Origin: Planoprotostelium fungivorum
Lineage: Eukaryota > Evosea > Variosea > Cavosteliida > Cavosteliaceae
Assembly: GCA_003024175.1 (NCBI GenBank)
Contig: MDYQ01000068.1
Location: 49,577-113,576, forward strand
DNA length: 64,000 nucleotides
Direction of reading: 5' to 3'
A model generated the notes under the pieces. It did not search any database, was not told where the DNA came from, and was given only the letters and a program-made list of their open reading frames with translations. A program made the position numbers and the translations under genes. Positions 28,201 to 41,100 of the stretch are shown here, one piece after another (the stretch's first letter is position 1; each line of letters opens with the position of its first letter).

Positions 28201-31200
28201 TATCCAGTCAAACTGTAAGTAGCTCCTGATGTCAAAAAGGACGACAAATTGGCCGCAAAGTTGATCGTGAAGCCACTCGGTCCTACAGATGAGATCGCTG
28301 CCACTCCTCCGTCTCCTTGTGTGTTGCCCTGTGTCACTGTTCCCACCACGTTCGTCAGCGTGACACTGGACGATGTGCCCACAAAGATGCCGTTGTAAGG
28401 CGAGCTGAATGAGATGTCGAAAGGTGCAGAGGATGATGCAGAGGCAAGAGGGTAGGCAAATCTGAACGACACGGCATCGCCGGACGACAAGACTGCAGAT
28501 GCGTTTGTTGTCACAGATGACGTCAACAACGGCTCTCTCACTGTCATTGTGCTGAAGCTCACTGTTGCTTTTCAGCTGTCGACTCTGTATCATCAGCTCA
28601 CCTGCAACAGCAGAGGCAGTGGACAGACAAGCGACAGAGAAGGTGGGCAGGATGGTAGTGCCCGCATTGGTCGTTGTTAGATTGGACACAACCGTCTGAA
28701 GTGTGAAGGTCACAGTGGAGGTGGTTGAACTGGACACAACATTATTCAAATTCCAAGAGGCACTCGTGCTCGTCGTTGTGTTGGCTGAAAGACCTTGAAC
28801 TTCGATGGGGGTGATCGAATTGATCGCAGAAACCTATATCCACAACATCAGACGTTTCATCTTATCTTTAAACTCACCGTGGAAGACAGTATGGAAATAG
28901 TGGCAGGGATAGTGAATGTGGCGATGAGATTACTGCACGTGCCAGGAGGTATGGTCACCGTGGACGAAGCATTGACAATGGTTCCGATGGTTACGCTGGG
29001 AAGAGTGACCGTACCGGTGAGACTGCTGGCTAAGCTGCTGACGCCACTGGGTGGAGCACTGATGAAATTGACACTGCTCGTAGTCGACTGTGGGTTGTTC
29101 GTTAGGTGAGATGATGATGAGCATCATACCTTGACTTTACCATTGGTGGGTGCTGATGAATACACGATAGAAGAAGTGATCTGGAATGTACTGTGTAGTG
29201 CGACCGAAGATGTGGGAGAGAAGTACACGGCGATAGAGATCGTGCCTTGTGTCGCATTGATACCCGTGTGATTCAAGTAGAAATAGGGCCAATTCACTGT
29301 GACAACACCACCAGCAACATTGACTAAATTTCCAGAATAAGAGAAACCGTTGGGGATCCTATGGAGAATGCGTCAGTCGAATGTGCATCGATCGATAGAA
29401 GCTCTCACGTGATGTTCACAAACAAATTATAAGAGGCAGTGTTGGTACCCGTACGAGGCACTAAGGAAAGGGTGGTAGAAATGGAATCTCCTGCTTTCAC
29501 ACCACTGGCTGTAGCATTAGTCACCATAGAGGCAGTCAAGAGTGGTTCGTAGACGGTGGTAGTGAAACTGCTAGTGCTAGTTGTAATGAGCAGAGGCCAC
29601 TTCTGTGCGCTCGTGATGACGAGACTCGTGCCTTGTGTAGTGGATGTGGCGATCAGACCCGTCATCTGTCAACGTCAGATGTAAAATATCGAGATAAAAC
29701 TCACGTTGAATGTTATAGTATGAGTTGCACCAGTTAAGCCGTCTGATAGAGCAGAGACAGTCGATGCATAGATGAAAATGGCTGCTTCTGGTATGCCGTC
29801 GTTGTTTGCATCTACAAAGCTGATCGTGGGTGTGCCTGCTGTTATAGCTGTTCCTGTCGATGCCACTGCACATGACTGATAGATCACGCCTGTCGGCAAC
29901 GTCATCGTCACGTTGTATGACGTCATCTGTCCTCCCGGTATCACTGCTGCACTCTGATATGTCGCTATCTCGCCAGCTTGTACGTTTGGATTGGCTGTCG
30001 ATGCCAGTGACGAGTCAGACATGCTCGTTGTGATGCTCGGTGATCCCACTGTAAACGAAGCTGCCACGCTGCCACTTGCTGTGTAGCTTCTGGCCTGACT
30101 ATTGCTGACTGGCTGACTGTAGTATAACACAGAGACGGCAGGCTGCGTGAACACTTGTCCCAGAAGCACTGTAGGTACCACCTTCACTGTGTACTGCAAG
30201 CTGCAGCTAGTCGGCGTCTTTGGCAGTGATGCCATACTGATGTTGACAGATGTGGATGAGACTGCTGAGCCGAAGGTGCCACAAGTGGATGTTGTGACCA
30301 CACTGGCCGACGAGTCGAACTGAACAGGTACAGGATCACTGATAGTGACGTTGTAGATGGTAGTGGGGGTAGATGCCCAGTTGAGCGTCAGTGTGATCGT
30401 CACGCTCGTTCCTTCAGCCGTCAGCAGACATCTGGAACGATGCGCTTACCTCCCACGCCAGTGTTGACGCTGACTGCCTTTGCTATGCTCATCACTGGCT
30501 CGATGATCGTAAAGCTTGCTGACGACTGCATACTGCCATACGGATAGCTCACCATGGCCATCATGTTACCGACCACCGTTTTCTGGTTTACCGCACTATC
30601 TTCTGTCAGCTTTCTGGTGTGTCCTTCTTTCTCTCTCACCTCGAGTTGACAAGCAGAGTGACTGTCATGTTGATGTTCGTTAAACAATTGGTCGTCAGCT
30701 GAGAGCCCCAGCTGAAGGTAGCTGTGTCCTTCGATGCAGAAATGGCGGCAGACGATCCAACAGGCTGAGACGACGAAGAGTAAACTGCGCTGGAAGAAGA
30801 GACGACAGCAGAAGTGATCTGACATAGAGCTGGGCCCGCCTTCGACGTGATGTTCACGACGACCATAGAGTTGATGGAATACGGAACGATAATGGCAAAT
30901 GTGACGGTGATCGTCTCTCCAATGGTTGCACTGTCTGTAAATGGATCAGTGAGATGAATGTACGTGAAGAGACGAAACGTACTGGGTACGGCTGATTGCT
31001 GAGTGAGAGCTGTGAGGGTGATGGGTGCCGTGACGATGTTGAAGGTGTAAGGGTTGGGCGGGACGAACGATGCACCTTTGGCAGTCGAACTGTAATTGAT
31101 GATGGAGGAAGAGAAAGTCGATGTGTATCCAGAAGGCGAAGAAGAATTGATCTTCGCTTGTGTGACGAGAATCTGTACGTTCGGTCCTAACGAGGCATTA

Positions 31201-34029
31201 GAATTCACCTGCACGATGGTGATCTCACCTTGGATGTCAGTGGTGATGTTGGTTGAGAAACCTCCAGTGTAAGGAAGAGTCGCACCGGTGTAGCTACTGG
31301 AACAGGGAGTCGTGAGGGTGCTGATGTAACCACTCTGTACTAATCTCAAAGTGACGTCGTAAGCCGTAGCCGTGAATGTATTCATCAGAACAAACACCAT
31401 GGTCACCGTGTCTCCTCCTTGTACATTCTACATATAACTCAGAGAGAAGATCTAAGATGATTCAACTCACCGATATGCTCGAATAGACCATGGGTGACCA
31501 CGAGGTAGATAACTGACCTGTATAACCAGGGCAAGTGGCACTGCCGGAGAACGTCATACCCGTGAGAGCAGGTTCACTGTTGGGCGTGTGAAGAGGACTG
31601 TCCGTCCAAACGGCAAACTGAGCCAGGAAAGAGACAGAGGGCTCATGATAGTAGACGTTCTTACTCGCCGTGTATTGTGCCGAACTCTCGAATGCATTGA
31701 CGACCGCCTGTGTTGGATCAGCGATGATCAGTGGACGAACCTCTTCACTCACCAGTGAATAGATGACATCCTCCTTTCTCTGCGTTCCACTGACAACGAG
31801 TGAGACTCTGAGGACGAGAACGCTCGTGGGGAACAGAGGATCGTTATAAGCTGGAATTGTAAATTTGATGGAATTACTCTTTGTGTCTGCGGCGGCCTGA
31901 ACGTTGAGAGATGCAGCACTGGTGGTTGTATCGTAGAAGGAAGTGACGGATCCCGTAGTATTAGCGGATGAAACGGTGTTGGCGTGATAAAGTGCCGGGC
32001 TGCCACTGGCAGTTTTCCAATTCCAAACGAATCGATCCACACCCTCTATGATGGGTGGAAAGAAGACCTATCGATGTTCATCATTCGATCGACACAATGT
32101 CTCACCTGTATGGTGATTCCACCGAAAGTGCTGATGGGCAAGACGTACTGAATCTCATATGTCACCATGTCTCCAGCGACTACATCATTATTCGCATTGG
32201 GTGGCTGACTGTTGATGGCGTAGACGATGACAGATAAGGGACCAGAAGAAACAACGATGGAAGCGGAAGAGGTGTCCGTTACTGCGGTACCCCCCGTGAC
32301 GCCCACGTTGGCCGAAAACACGACCGATGATCCAATCTTGTCTCCTTGTCTCACCTGACACAGTCGTTCGTTTCATTGTCTCTCCACACATGTATTTTCT
32401 CACCGGCACAGAAGTGGCCACGTAAAAAGCGGAAGTTCTACTACCGTATCGAATGGAGGCAGTCCAGGGTCCGTAGGCCACTCCATTGCTCGTCGCGTTG
32501 ATGGATCGAAGTAGAGAGCTGACGTTGAAGGTGATGACGGACTGACCGGACGTGGTGGTGATGGAGGTGAAAGCGGTTAGGTCGTACGTCTGGCTCGATA
32601 GTGTCATGGATGGAGATATACCACCGGTGACGTTGTGACCGTCGTCCAGAGTATCCACGATGACGAGAGAGTTGAAGGTGAAGTAATCCGAGATCTACGA
32701 TGAAGGTCAGAAGAGGAAGAGATGATAGAAATATGTCAGAGAGAATGAGAGATGAATGTGAGTTGAAGCTCACTTGAAAGTTTAAGGTGAAGTTGTTGAC
32801 TTGATAGGGCCGAGTGTTCGATTTTAATACCGATTTCTGTATGGCCAGTGATTTGATGTTGTGGACGAGGGTCGCAGTATAAGCCGGATAATTGGCTGCC
32901 GCGAAAGAGTGGACGATGCTGTATGTGATGGCCGCTCCACTGGCAGGTAAAACACTACCTCCGGTGTAGGTCCTCGGTGCGTACCTTTCATCGTGTCATA
33001 GATGTGCATGATAACATGATGAGTCTCACCATGTGTAACTAAAGAACAGAGAAGGTGCACCGGTTCCAACGACATTCCCCCAGCTCCACGAGGTCGAAGT
33101 TAAGTTGACCGGATTAGAAGATGTTTGCGTTTTTACGACGGGAATAGAGCCAGTTAAGAGGGGTACCGTTAAGACAGAGGAATTGAAAGACGTGGGCATC
33201 AATGTGATGGATCCACTGGCAGTGATCGGAAACGATGGTCCAGACACAGTCTCACTCTCGGGCAAAGACGAACTCAATGCGTCGATCTGAGAAGTTGAGA
33301 AGATGTTGAGAAAATGATCTCCTGAGATGCGATGATGATACGCACCGAATATAACGGAGAGACGACTCCAATAGAGGAAGTCCATGACAGACTGATCGTG
33401 TCTTTGAATAGAATTCTCGATTGAATGGTGTATGTGGTGGAAGGATTGGCTCCTGAGGACATGGTGGCAAACAGAGATATAGAGAAGGGAGATTGATTAG
33501 TTCCTATCGTGTCCGTAGGGACAGAAAACGAAACATAGGTGTATCCCACCGTTCCACATACTCTGATGGCAGGTCAGAACGACGATGGAATTCGGATCAT
33601 GTTTGTGATGGAGACTCACTGGATCGAGGAATTGAAGTTACTGTTCACACATCCTCCTGCAGGAATGATCGCAGAATTAAATGTGATGGCTGTTACATTT
33701 TGGAAATAAACAGAATTCAACAGGATTCCGTTGCCTCCTGCACTCGGTATGATGAGTTCTACAAATGGGGTGTAACCTTTGAAGAAGATGAGTTTCGCCT
33801 GTCACATGTTTTGTCTCCTCACATAAAAGGACGCTTCCATCGCTCGAGTCACACCCAACGTTAGTTGTGAACTGCCCGTTCTTGCTAGCGAATATGGAGC
33901 TTGGTCCACTTAATGTGGTCGTTCCTAGGGATCTTCATGAGCTCTTAGCAGCGTCCTGATAGTCTCACCATAGATATCAGCTCCTGCACAAGCTATGAAG
34001 ATGCTCGAGAGGAGCAAGAGCACACGCAT
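5364..34029 (-). CDS. Giant surface protein: DUF11-like repeat ectodomain fused to TRP-like membrane domain
   Basis: Estimated 8,000-8,700 residues in dozens of exons. Start: ATG 34,029, giving signal peptide MRVLLLLSSIFIACAGADIY. The N-terminal region (34.0-31.4 kb) is unrecognised but shared with the right-arm paralogue. From about 31.4 to 9.2 kb come beta-rich repeats with DUF11 traits (GGDTVTMVFVL..TATAYDVTL; GQGDTNVAFTVVLSH..STATAYG). Then follow bacterial Ig/cadherin-like segments (9.0-7.3 kb; WGNDSVSYKICD) and a multi-pass C-terminus resembling the TRP/Pkd2/Flc family. Stop TAG at 5,364-5,366. Many N-glycosylation sequons fit an extracellular location. Inferred role: adhesion or matrix sensing coupled to an ion channel. 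The exact exon count is uncertain, a sequencing gap lies at 8,063, and automated prediction may split the gene. Confidence 0.8.
7305..8821 (-). repeat. 758 bp tandem duplication in the Ig/cadherin-like segment, with a gap base
   Basis: Units 7,305-8,062 and 8,064-8,821 are separated by a single N at 8,063. The central part (about 7,465-7,894 against 8,224-8,653), including an intron, appears identical, while both flanks differ clearly (STGACKEANIT against RTGACAAANIT). The right arm has one unit, most like the lower-coordinate one. At the N, a donor (GTG) is followed after one base by CTCTCAG, so an intron of about 45 nt is collapsed to 11; sequence is probably missing there. Confidence 0.8.
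9240..31459 (-). repeat. DUF11-like repeat region of the giant protein (absent from the paralogue)
   Basis: About 22 kb of exons coding repeated beta-sandwich-like modules. The recurrent pattern is a start such as VGELITLTT-x-LPIGST, a loop D-x-N-x-DG-x-x-D, a segment ending SWTITEP, then GQGDTNVAFTV-x-LSH, a PGS turn and TYNATLYEY. This resembles bacterial DUF11/isopeptide-type surface repeats. Modules vary in length: one intronless exon (15,930 to about 13,650) holds more than two units. No part of this region is found in the right-arm copy. Confidence 0.75.
17790..25218 (-). repeat. Tandem array of eight near-identical phase-0 exons
   Basis: Eight exons start at 25,218, 24,287, 23,346, 22,410, 21,469, 20,543, 19,615 and 18,686, a period of 926-942 bp. 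Each codes about 295 residues and begins with a version of ITTA-x-TTFSGDVHG followed by I-x-VGEL, and ends ITTPN just before a GTGAGA donor. Both splice phases are 0, so exons can be gained or lost without shifting the frame. A ninth start at 17,744 and a tenth at 15,930 open longer, composite exons. Confidence 0.88.
31460..34029 (-). other. N-terminal region of the giant protein (shared with paralogue)
   Basis: Secretory signal, then exons including VELIIPSAGGNG, YTIQSRILF and GPSFPIT, and a segment with TFGGITIQ near 32.1 kb. No family recognised. The right-arm paralogue matches exon for exon over 49,312-51,842 with the same intron positions, but with much lower identity than in the channel domain. 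Confidence 0.65.
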
Positions 34030-34072
34030 CGAGGCTGATGCTGTGAGGAATGGCCATCTCCGGCAGGATGCC

Positions 34073-34081
34073 CTTATAAAC
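34073..34081 (-). promoter_or_regulatory. TATA-like element upstream of the giant gene
   Basis: GTTTATAAG on the minus strand, about 45 bp before ATG 34,029. The short paralogue has no matching element at this spot. Position and sequence suit a core promoter, but nothing else supports it. Confidence 0.3.
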
Positions 34082-34298
34082 GTACATTAAGGGGCATTCA
34101 AGAATAGGTCGTTCCATTCACAGAACTGATCGGCACTTCTAGCCCGCATGGCAGGAGGAAGGTCACAAATTGTAAGAGTACATTACGTGACGAGCTCCCT
34201 ATAACTGCAATATCGCAGAACACCGCATATGATTCAGAGGAGAAGGGAACCATTTTCAGAAAAGGTGTATATTCTCAAATTAGAGCCCAGGACAGCTT

Positions 34299-34908
34299 TT
34301 AAAAGGCTCCAGAGCCGATGCCCTTGTAACCGTTGATAGCATCGATGCGGTTCTCCTTGCCACCGATAAAGTTGCCTATCACGTTCAAATCTCTCAACAG
34401 AGAAAAGTCGTCGGTGGCGGCTGCGTATCCACCTGTCAGACCGGTCAGCGCTCAAAACTAAACACCAGCTCACCAAAGGGGCTGCTAGCAGCCTTTCTGT
34501 GAGGAGTCACGAGCTGGTAGACGGCATCAATGAGAGAGAAATCGGTGACATCGTCTCCGTAGCCTCCAAAGAGCTCATCGAAGTTCCTCTTCCGTCCGAA
34601 ACCTTGAGCGTGGTGTCAGGTCATCTTCTTTTCTCAAACTCACCGGAGAAGTCTCCGCCAAAGCCGTTGATAGCATCGATTCGATTCTTTTTTCCTCCGA
34701 TGAAGTTGCCGATGATGTTGATGTCGGAGAGGAGACCGCGATCGTCAGCGTCATTCTCTCCTCCCTTGAGAACACTGGCGATGGTGAGAAGGCGTGACAC
34801 TTGATCCGACTGGTAGCTGGCCGCTCCTCCGGGTCCGGCAGCTTTAAAGCTTTGAGCGGAGACGAGGCAGAGAGCGGCTAGGCCGACGGTGACGAGTAAG
34901 AGTTTCAT
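34299..34908 (-). CDS. Small secreted protein with a duplicated IGNFIGGK motif
   Basis: Three exons (34,644-34,908; 34,474-34,602; 34,299-34,432) join in frame to 175 residues. A clear signal peptide (MKLLLVTVGLAALCLVSAQS) opens it. Two copies of a short motif follow, about 90 residues apart: DINIIGNFIGGKKNRIDAING and DLNVIGNFIGGKENRIDAING, the second close to the C-terminus. Between them lies a basic GRKR site followed by NFDELFGGYG, the kind of site cut by furin/kexin proteases. No known family. It sits in the unduplicated core, transcribed in the same direction as the giant gene. Function unknown; a processed extracellular peptide or cell-surface component is possible. Confidence 0.8.
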
Positions 34909-35139
34909 AGTAGAGTCTGTAGGTACAGGTGTTGGTTGTTGTGCGTGTGGTGGAATGAATATAGGTTGGGGGACATCATCTCAGACTCCATCTGGAGGAA
35001 GATGTGTCTGTATTGAGATTTCGATGCGAAACCACCTTCTTCCACACGTGTCAGACTGAAAACCGAATTCTCTATCCTTTTCGTGGACGCATGGAACGCT
35101 GCTTGATATCCAGCGATTAAAATGGCGAGAGTTCGAGTT
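34909..35139. other. Spacer between small secreted gene and SZT2-like gene
   Basis: Holds the promoter of the small secreted gene (a TATATT-like sequence near 34,968 on the minus strand) and the 3' flank of the SZT2-like gene. No reading frame worth calling. Confidence 0.4.
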
Positions 35140-38100
35140 TTATTTTTCAGTGATGAGGGTCCTCCACAGGAAATAGAGGACCTGATTGATGACCGAAGTC
35201 ACATGCTTCGCCTCGTGAGCATCCATGGCGGCATCCGATGCGACCCTCCTGCAGGCATAGAAGAACATCCTTCCGTTACCCTCTTCGATCAGCCCGTGAA
35301 TGAGCATGTCCGGCTCCCAAGGATTGAACAGTATCAGATGCATCTCCTTGTCCTTTGAGATCTGCACGGCAAACTTGGGAAACGATGCGATCAGATGCTG
35401 CATCAACTGTCCCCAGTAAAGAGGCAGCGCCATCAGTTGCGTCAGAGAGGTATCGATCTCTTCGATTCGCTTGCGAACGACGAGATTGCACAGAGAAGAG
35501 AACTGCTCTCCGGTGATGTGAGTGTCCTCCGGTGATGAGCCGGATCGTAGGAGTGACCTCCACAGGTGGTCGCGGTAATAATCTTGCGACGCTCTCTTCA
35601 AGACAGTCGAAACATGGTCCCTCGCTTTCGTCATGAGGTGGCTCATCTTGTTGACACGATTTCGTTTGCCGCCGTAAGCTGAGAGATGTCAGAGAGAATG
35701 AAGTATGGGAGACGCACTGCGGATGTTCTTGTTGACGCGGAGGAGGTAGTATTGGACTCTCATCTCTTTTTGTTTCTCCTCTCTGAAAATGATGTGAGAT
35801 GTTGGTGATGACAGACAATGATGAAAGATGAGATCGTGATCGATGATGCAGATGACGATGGAAAATCTTGTTGGAGACGTCACTCACTTCTGTTGATAAT
35901 CCATGAAAGCCACCATGGCGTATTGCACATTAGGATCGACCACTTCTTCTCCAAAATTAGGAGCAACCTGACAGACAGCTGCGTCTAATCCAACGGCCGA
36001 GAGAGACACCAATCCGTACCTGTCCTCCATTCAGATCCCTCTTGATTCCTCTACAAACCTCTTGGCATTCTCTGATAAATAATGGAAGATCTCCTCTGAC
36101 TGCACGGAATTCTCGGTGGAAAACTCATTCTCTGCGTAAGAGATGTCGTTCTCTCCCTCTACACTCGTCTCGGCGCATCTACAATTCCTCTCAGTCTCCA
36201 CTCCGTGAACAGTCTCTGAGATGACTCACTTTCTACAAGCTTGTAGAATGGACACGAAATGAGAAGCCGTGGATAACACTTCGTTCGAAGGTGAATCCGT
36301 GGACAATTCTTCCATGAAGAACAAGAGGGTCCTCAGGTGATAGTCGTACAGACTCGTTCCAAAAGACACACTCGTCATCAGCCGCTTGTAATCCTCTCTG
36401 AAATTCTCTCGATTGCGGATCTACATCAGCGTCACGATATGTGATGTACGATGTCATACCTGAATCGGATCCAGTCTGACCGTATTGATTCGAGGCTTCT
36501 GTGTGATGACACTCATACTCTCACAACAGACAGTCATCCTCTCTTCTGACGTCAATCTCAACATGACGATACCACCTGAAAGGTGGTCAGATGTTATATG
36601 TACAAAATGATTCTCTCACCTCTCAGAGGGCGAATGAAGGTCCTTTGGATGATGTGATGATGAGCAGATTGTGTGATGAACAGCCACGACGTGTTGTTCT
36701 GCTGTCCCATCTTCAATCGCTGAAAGCCCAGAGCTTCCAGTTGCTCCGTGAATTCGTGGAGATACTTCTCCAGCCCCTTTTGATAATATCTGCCAAGATG
36801 AGATTCTCCATGACAGGACGGAGCATCTCACTTGGTGTAGGCAGAGTTGTCCACAATGTCGACGGCATCCAACATGAAATTGCAGCGGAACGTATCCAGA
36901 TTCCTACAGGACTTCAAGACCATGGGCAGGTGATCGCTCAAGCCATTGAGAATATTGTGAGGAAACTGCGTCACGAGCGAAGAGACGTTCGATGTGGGTA
37001 GAAACTTTGTGCACATATTGAGGATCTACATCGGAGTCATGCTGATGACGGACGAATTCGTCTCACCTCTTGTACGGATCGACTGTGGTCTTCCACGAAG
37101 GAAGTGTGATTGGCTACCGCACGGAATTGACTGCCGTGCAGTTTGACGGGATCCGTTATTTTGGCCATTTGACTCTGATGGAGGGGCTCTATCGGCCATT
37201 CACCCTTGAGAACTGTGTTGAAATCCCTGCGGCTCTTCCTTCCTGTGCCTTGTGGCTTGACTTCTTGCGTTGCACCGGCACGATTGGGGGATGGATTGTT
37301 GACTAACAGTTCGATATTTTCGACCGTAAATCTCGCCACGTCAGTCTGTTGACTGCTGATGCCAGCACGTGGCATGGAGAGATGACCTATCGAATCAGTC
37401 GATTCACCAATAATAAGATGTGATGTATCACCTTGGTTCATTGGAGGTGCGGCTGAATTCGTAGCGTGCAATTTTCCAACGGTAAGGAGGGGAGTGTGAT
37501 TGAAGAGGCCCAATTTTTGGAAGAGAATGGAAGTCAACAGGTTCGATCTCATGGACGTCCACGATTTCAATCGATTGATGCAGGACTGATGATGTCATCC
37601 ATCACGATGTCGATGTCTCTTCTCACCTTAAGGTGATCGGTGCCAGCCGAATTCCAATTGTACGTGAAGATCTCGATGGAGCCCGATTGGACGATAATGA
37701 AGATGGCATTCTTTCTGTTCAACGATTTACCATCGGATGATGCCACGTGTGGGTAGAGAAGGTGCTCGTCTGGGTAAGGAATGAATTCTCCAGTGATGTC
37801 CGAAGCATCGTGATCGATGTTACCACCGATGATGGAGAAGAGATAACGATCCTTGTTGACCAATAGTGTCTGCAGATCGAGCTCAGGCTCTTGTGAATTG
37901 TAGATCTTGTAATCGGAGTAGATGTCCTCAGAGAAACAGGCGATGGGCTGCATCTTCGCGTTGATGTCCAATAGAATGGCTTGTACCTAGTCGTAGAGTT
38001 GGTCGTGGCGAATTGTAGAATGTCATCTTCACCTCACAGACGAAATTGTGGATGGCCCAAGTGGGAAGAGAAGACGCCAATTGAAGGTGGAAGACAGAAG

Positions 38101-41100
38101 CAGCATTCATCTCTTCCGCTCTCTGTAATACCTGCGACCAACCTCAGTCGTCCACTTTTCCATCTCGTATCACCTGCTTTCCGGGAGACAACAACTCTTG
38201 GTACAGATTGATAACGTGACATCTTCTCTTCAATAGATACTCTTCCATGATGTACTCGCAGACCGTGTGAGCGATCGACGTCTTCAGTTGAGAGCAGAGT
38301 GCCTCCGCAGAAGAAGTGCCCTCCCTCGTCCACACTTCGATGAGAATGAGATTCATCTCCTTCTCCCAACTGTCAGAGTGGGTCGGCACGTCTTGAGCGG
38401 ACATCTCCAGCCACGAAGTCTCGTTCACGGAAGATTCAGTCAGGCTGTTGTCTGTCAGTTGAGAAATGGAAGAATTCGATCACTTGTCGGACGGGTTAGC
38501 GTAGGTGAGGCGTACGATGGAGATGCCCTGGGAAGCATTCTGTTGGATGACAGAGGAAGCCTTTCGATTCAATACATTATATACAAATGCTCCTTCCGTC
38601 TCCGAATTCTCGTTGAAATCCAACGCACCGTATCTACAACGCGATCAGCGGAGAACGTAACGTGAGATCTCATTCGAAAACACACCGGGTAGAGATGATC
38701 TCGTGAGAGGTATCACCAGAGAAGGTGGTGTGGAGTGTAGATAGATACTGTCCGATGCTCTGTCTGAGAAACCTAAAGAATTTCGACATGTCCACGTGAT
38801 GCGGCAGCTTGCTCATGGTGGACAGACAAGGCAACAAGGTCGATCCTCGGATGAATTGAACGTCTTCCGGTGTCAATTTGAGCAATGGATTTCTCTCTAA
38901 TAGATTGGATATGTAAGCGAGAGTATGTTGTGCTAATTTGCTCTCCAGCAGTCTTCCCAATTGTTCCGTGAATTCTACACCTTTAATTTTTCGTGTTAGA
39001 ATGAAATACATCAATGATATTATTATGATTTAGCTCACCCGGTGGATCAACACCGTACAATCGCAATAGAAGAGTTACACTCTCTCCGTTAGCCTGTGAG
39101 CTACCACTGCTCGTGTCCGATAACTTCATGTAAACGATCTTCCCTCCCGTATCTTTAAACACGAACAGGTCCGGTCGATTGATGACAAAGAGTGGATGTA
39201 AGGCGGTGGCGATCAGTGCTCTCACCGCTTGCTGCGGCGTCAGCCTCGTGTGAATCGGCAAGTTGATCTCCCCCACGCAGTCGCAGGCCAAAGAGCCCGG
39301 CTCGAATAATCCCCTTCGATTGGCAAAGGGTGAAGGGTTGACCAGTTGGTTCTTTGTCAATTTCTCGTCGCTGGGCGCACCTTCCTCGGGCACCAACAAG
39401 AGAGAAGAGCAGATCTTCGTCTCGTGGAGTTGGTACAAGAGGATGAGACGGTTGACTCGCTCGCAGACTTTGAGGAGAGCCGTTCGGATAGAAGAGAAGA
39501 GAGTGGTGCGCTGGACGGATGCGATGCTCTGTGAATGGAAGCTAACTCTTGTTGTATCACCCGCTCCTGATTCATTTAAAAAAAGGTTGAGATGACGTTT
39601 GATTCGTGCTTATCAAATGATAATATTGCTTGTGATGACGAATATGTATCGTCTCACCTTCGTTCGGATTGTATGATAAAATCAACCAGTAAGGAATGTT
39701 CTCCGGCTCTGATGTCTCTCGATCCTCCGACAGATAATACAGATCGTCGATCTTATTCAGCTTCAGTGACAGTCCTTGTACGGAAGGGTCGCAGTTGATC
39801 AGTTCGTTCGAGAACAATTTCCTTCCATCCCTTGCATCCAAGAAGGGAAGGGGAACGGTGAAGCTGGACAGAGAGTCACTGAACGTGAGATTGCGCATGT
39901 GCTGTAGAACTAGATCGAGGGTCTTGCGTGTGACCGGACGTTCAAATCGTAGGGCGTTCAATATTTGCTCCGAGATGAGCTGTCGCACGTAGGTACCGGT
40001 CTGTCGGATGACCCTCCTGACGTTAGACAGTGGTAACGCCTCCACTGACATCTGTTCATCATCAGTTCTGCCTCGAAGTTTCATTGATAAAATATTTCAT
40101 GAGAGAGGATGGATGAATGAGACAGGTGTGATAAAAAGGAATGATCACCTGTTTCTCATCGTTGATGACTTTGACATCCGTATTCGAGTGACTGATCGGC
40201 TTGAACGGTGGCAGCATGACGACGATGAGATGAAGGCAGAATTTAGCACCGTCTCCCTTGGCCAGAGTCTCCGAGACGAAAGAGTTATTCTTCGGTGTGG
40301 GTATCGTGTCGACGTTGAATTCTCTCTTCTCCTTCTTTCGATTACTTCCCTTGTACGACACGTGGCATTCCATTCGAAAGAAGATGGGAATAGGGTAGAT
40401 GCCAACGTCGCTCGCTTGGTCGAGGTCCGGTGTCTTCTGTGTCTTTTCGGACAGTTCTCCCTCGTAGTCGTTGTACTCGTGTGGGTTCTCTTCTTCGTTG
40501 TCCGTCGCCTCATCGAGGCTGTCACTTTCGTTCTCTGATTCAGAACCAGCTCCAGTCTTGTGGGTAGATTGTGTCGATTTACTGCTGGAGAGATAGTAAT
40601 AATCGGTGCCTTCGATGCGTTGATAATTTCCTGCTAACATCTGGACGAATTTCCTCTGATTCTCTTCTTCCTCCTCGGCGCTCTGCTTGCAGTTGTTGAT
40701 GACTTGGATGTACTGCGTGATGTCGACCTATCGAGCGTCACGGCCTTGAACACATCACGTCGTGTCACCTCGAAGAGGTACTCTTGGCAGGACTGTATCC
40801 CTCTCTTGAAATCGACGAGCGATACGTTCTGCTTCTCCCTCAAGGTAGTGTATAACACCTGTCTTCCGTCATCTTCTCTCTATCTCTCTTTCTTCACCTT
40901 GACGAAATTTCGGTTGTGAGCGTCACCAATGGCGTGACAGAATTGAACCATCGACATGGATGGTCTCTGCTTCATCGAATGACCTTGTGATCCATTGGAT
41001 CCTGTCTCAGCTTAACAAATTTCATCTGAGAAGAAAACTTACGGTGAGGGTATTGATCGATGACCTGACGATCGTCGAGAGGTGCCGTGATGGATTGGAT

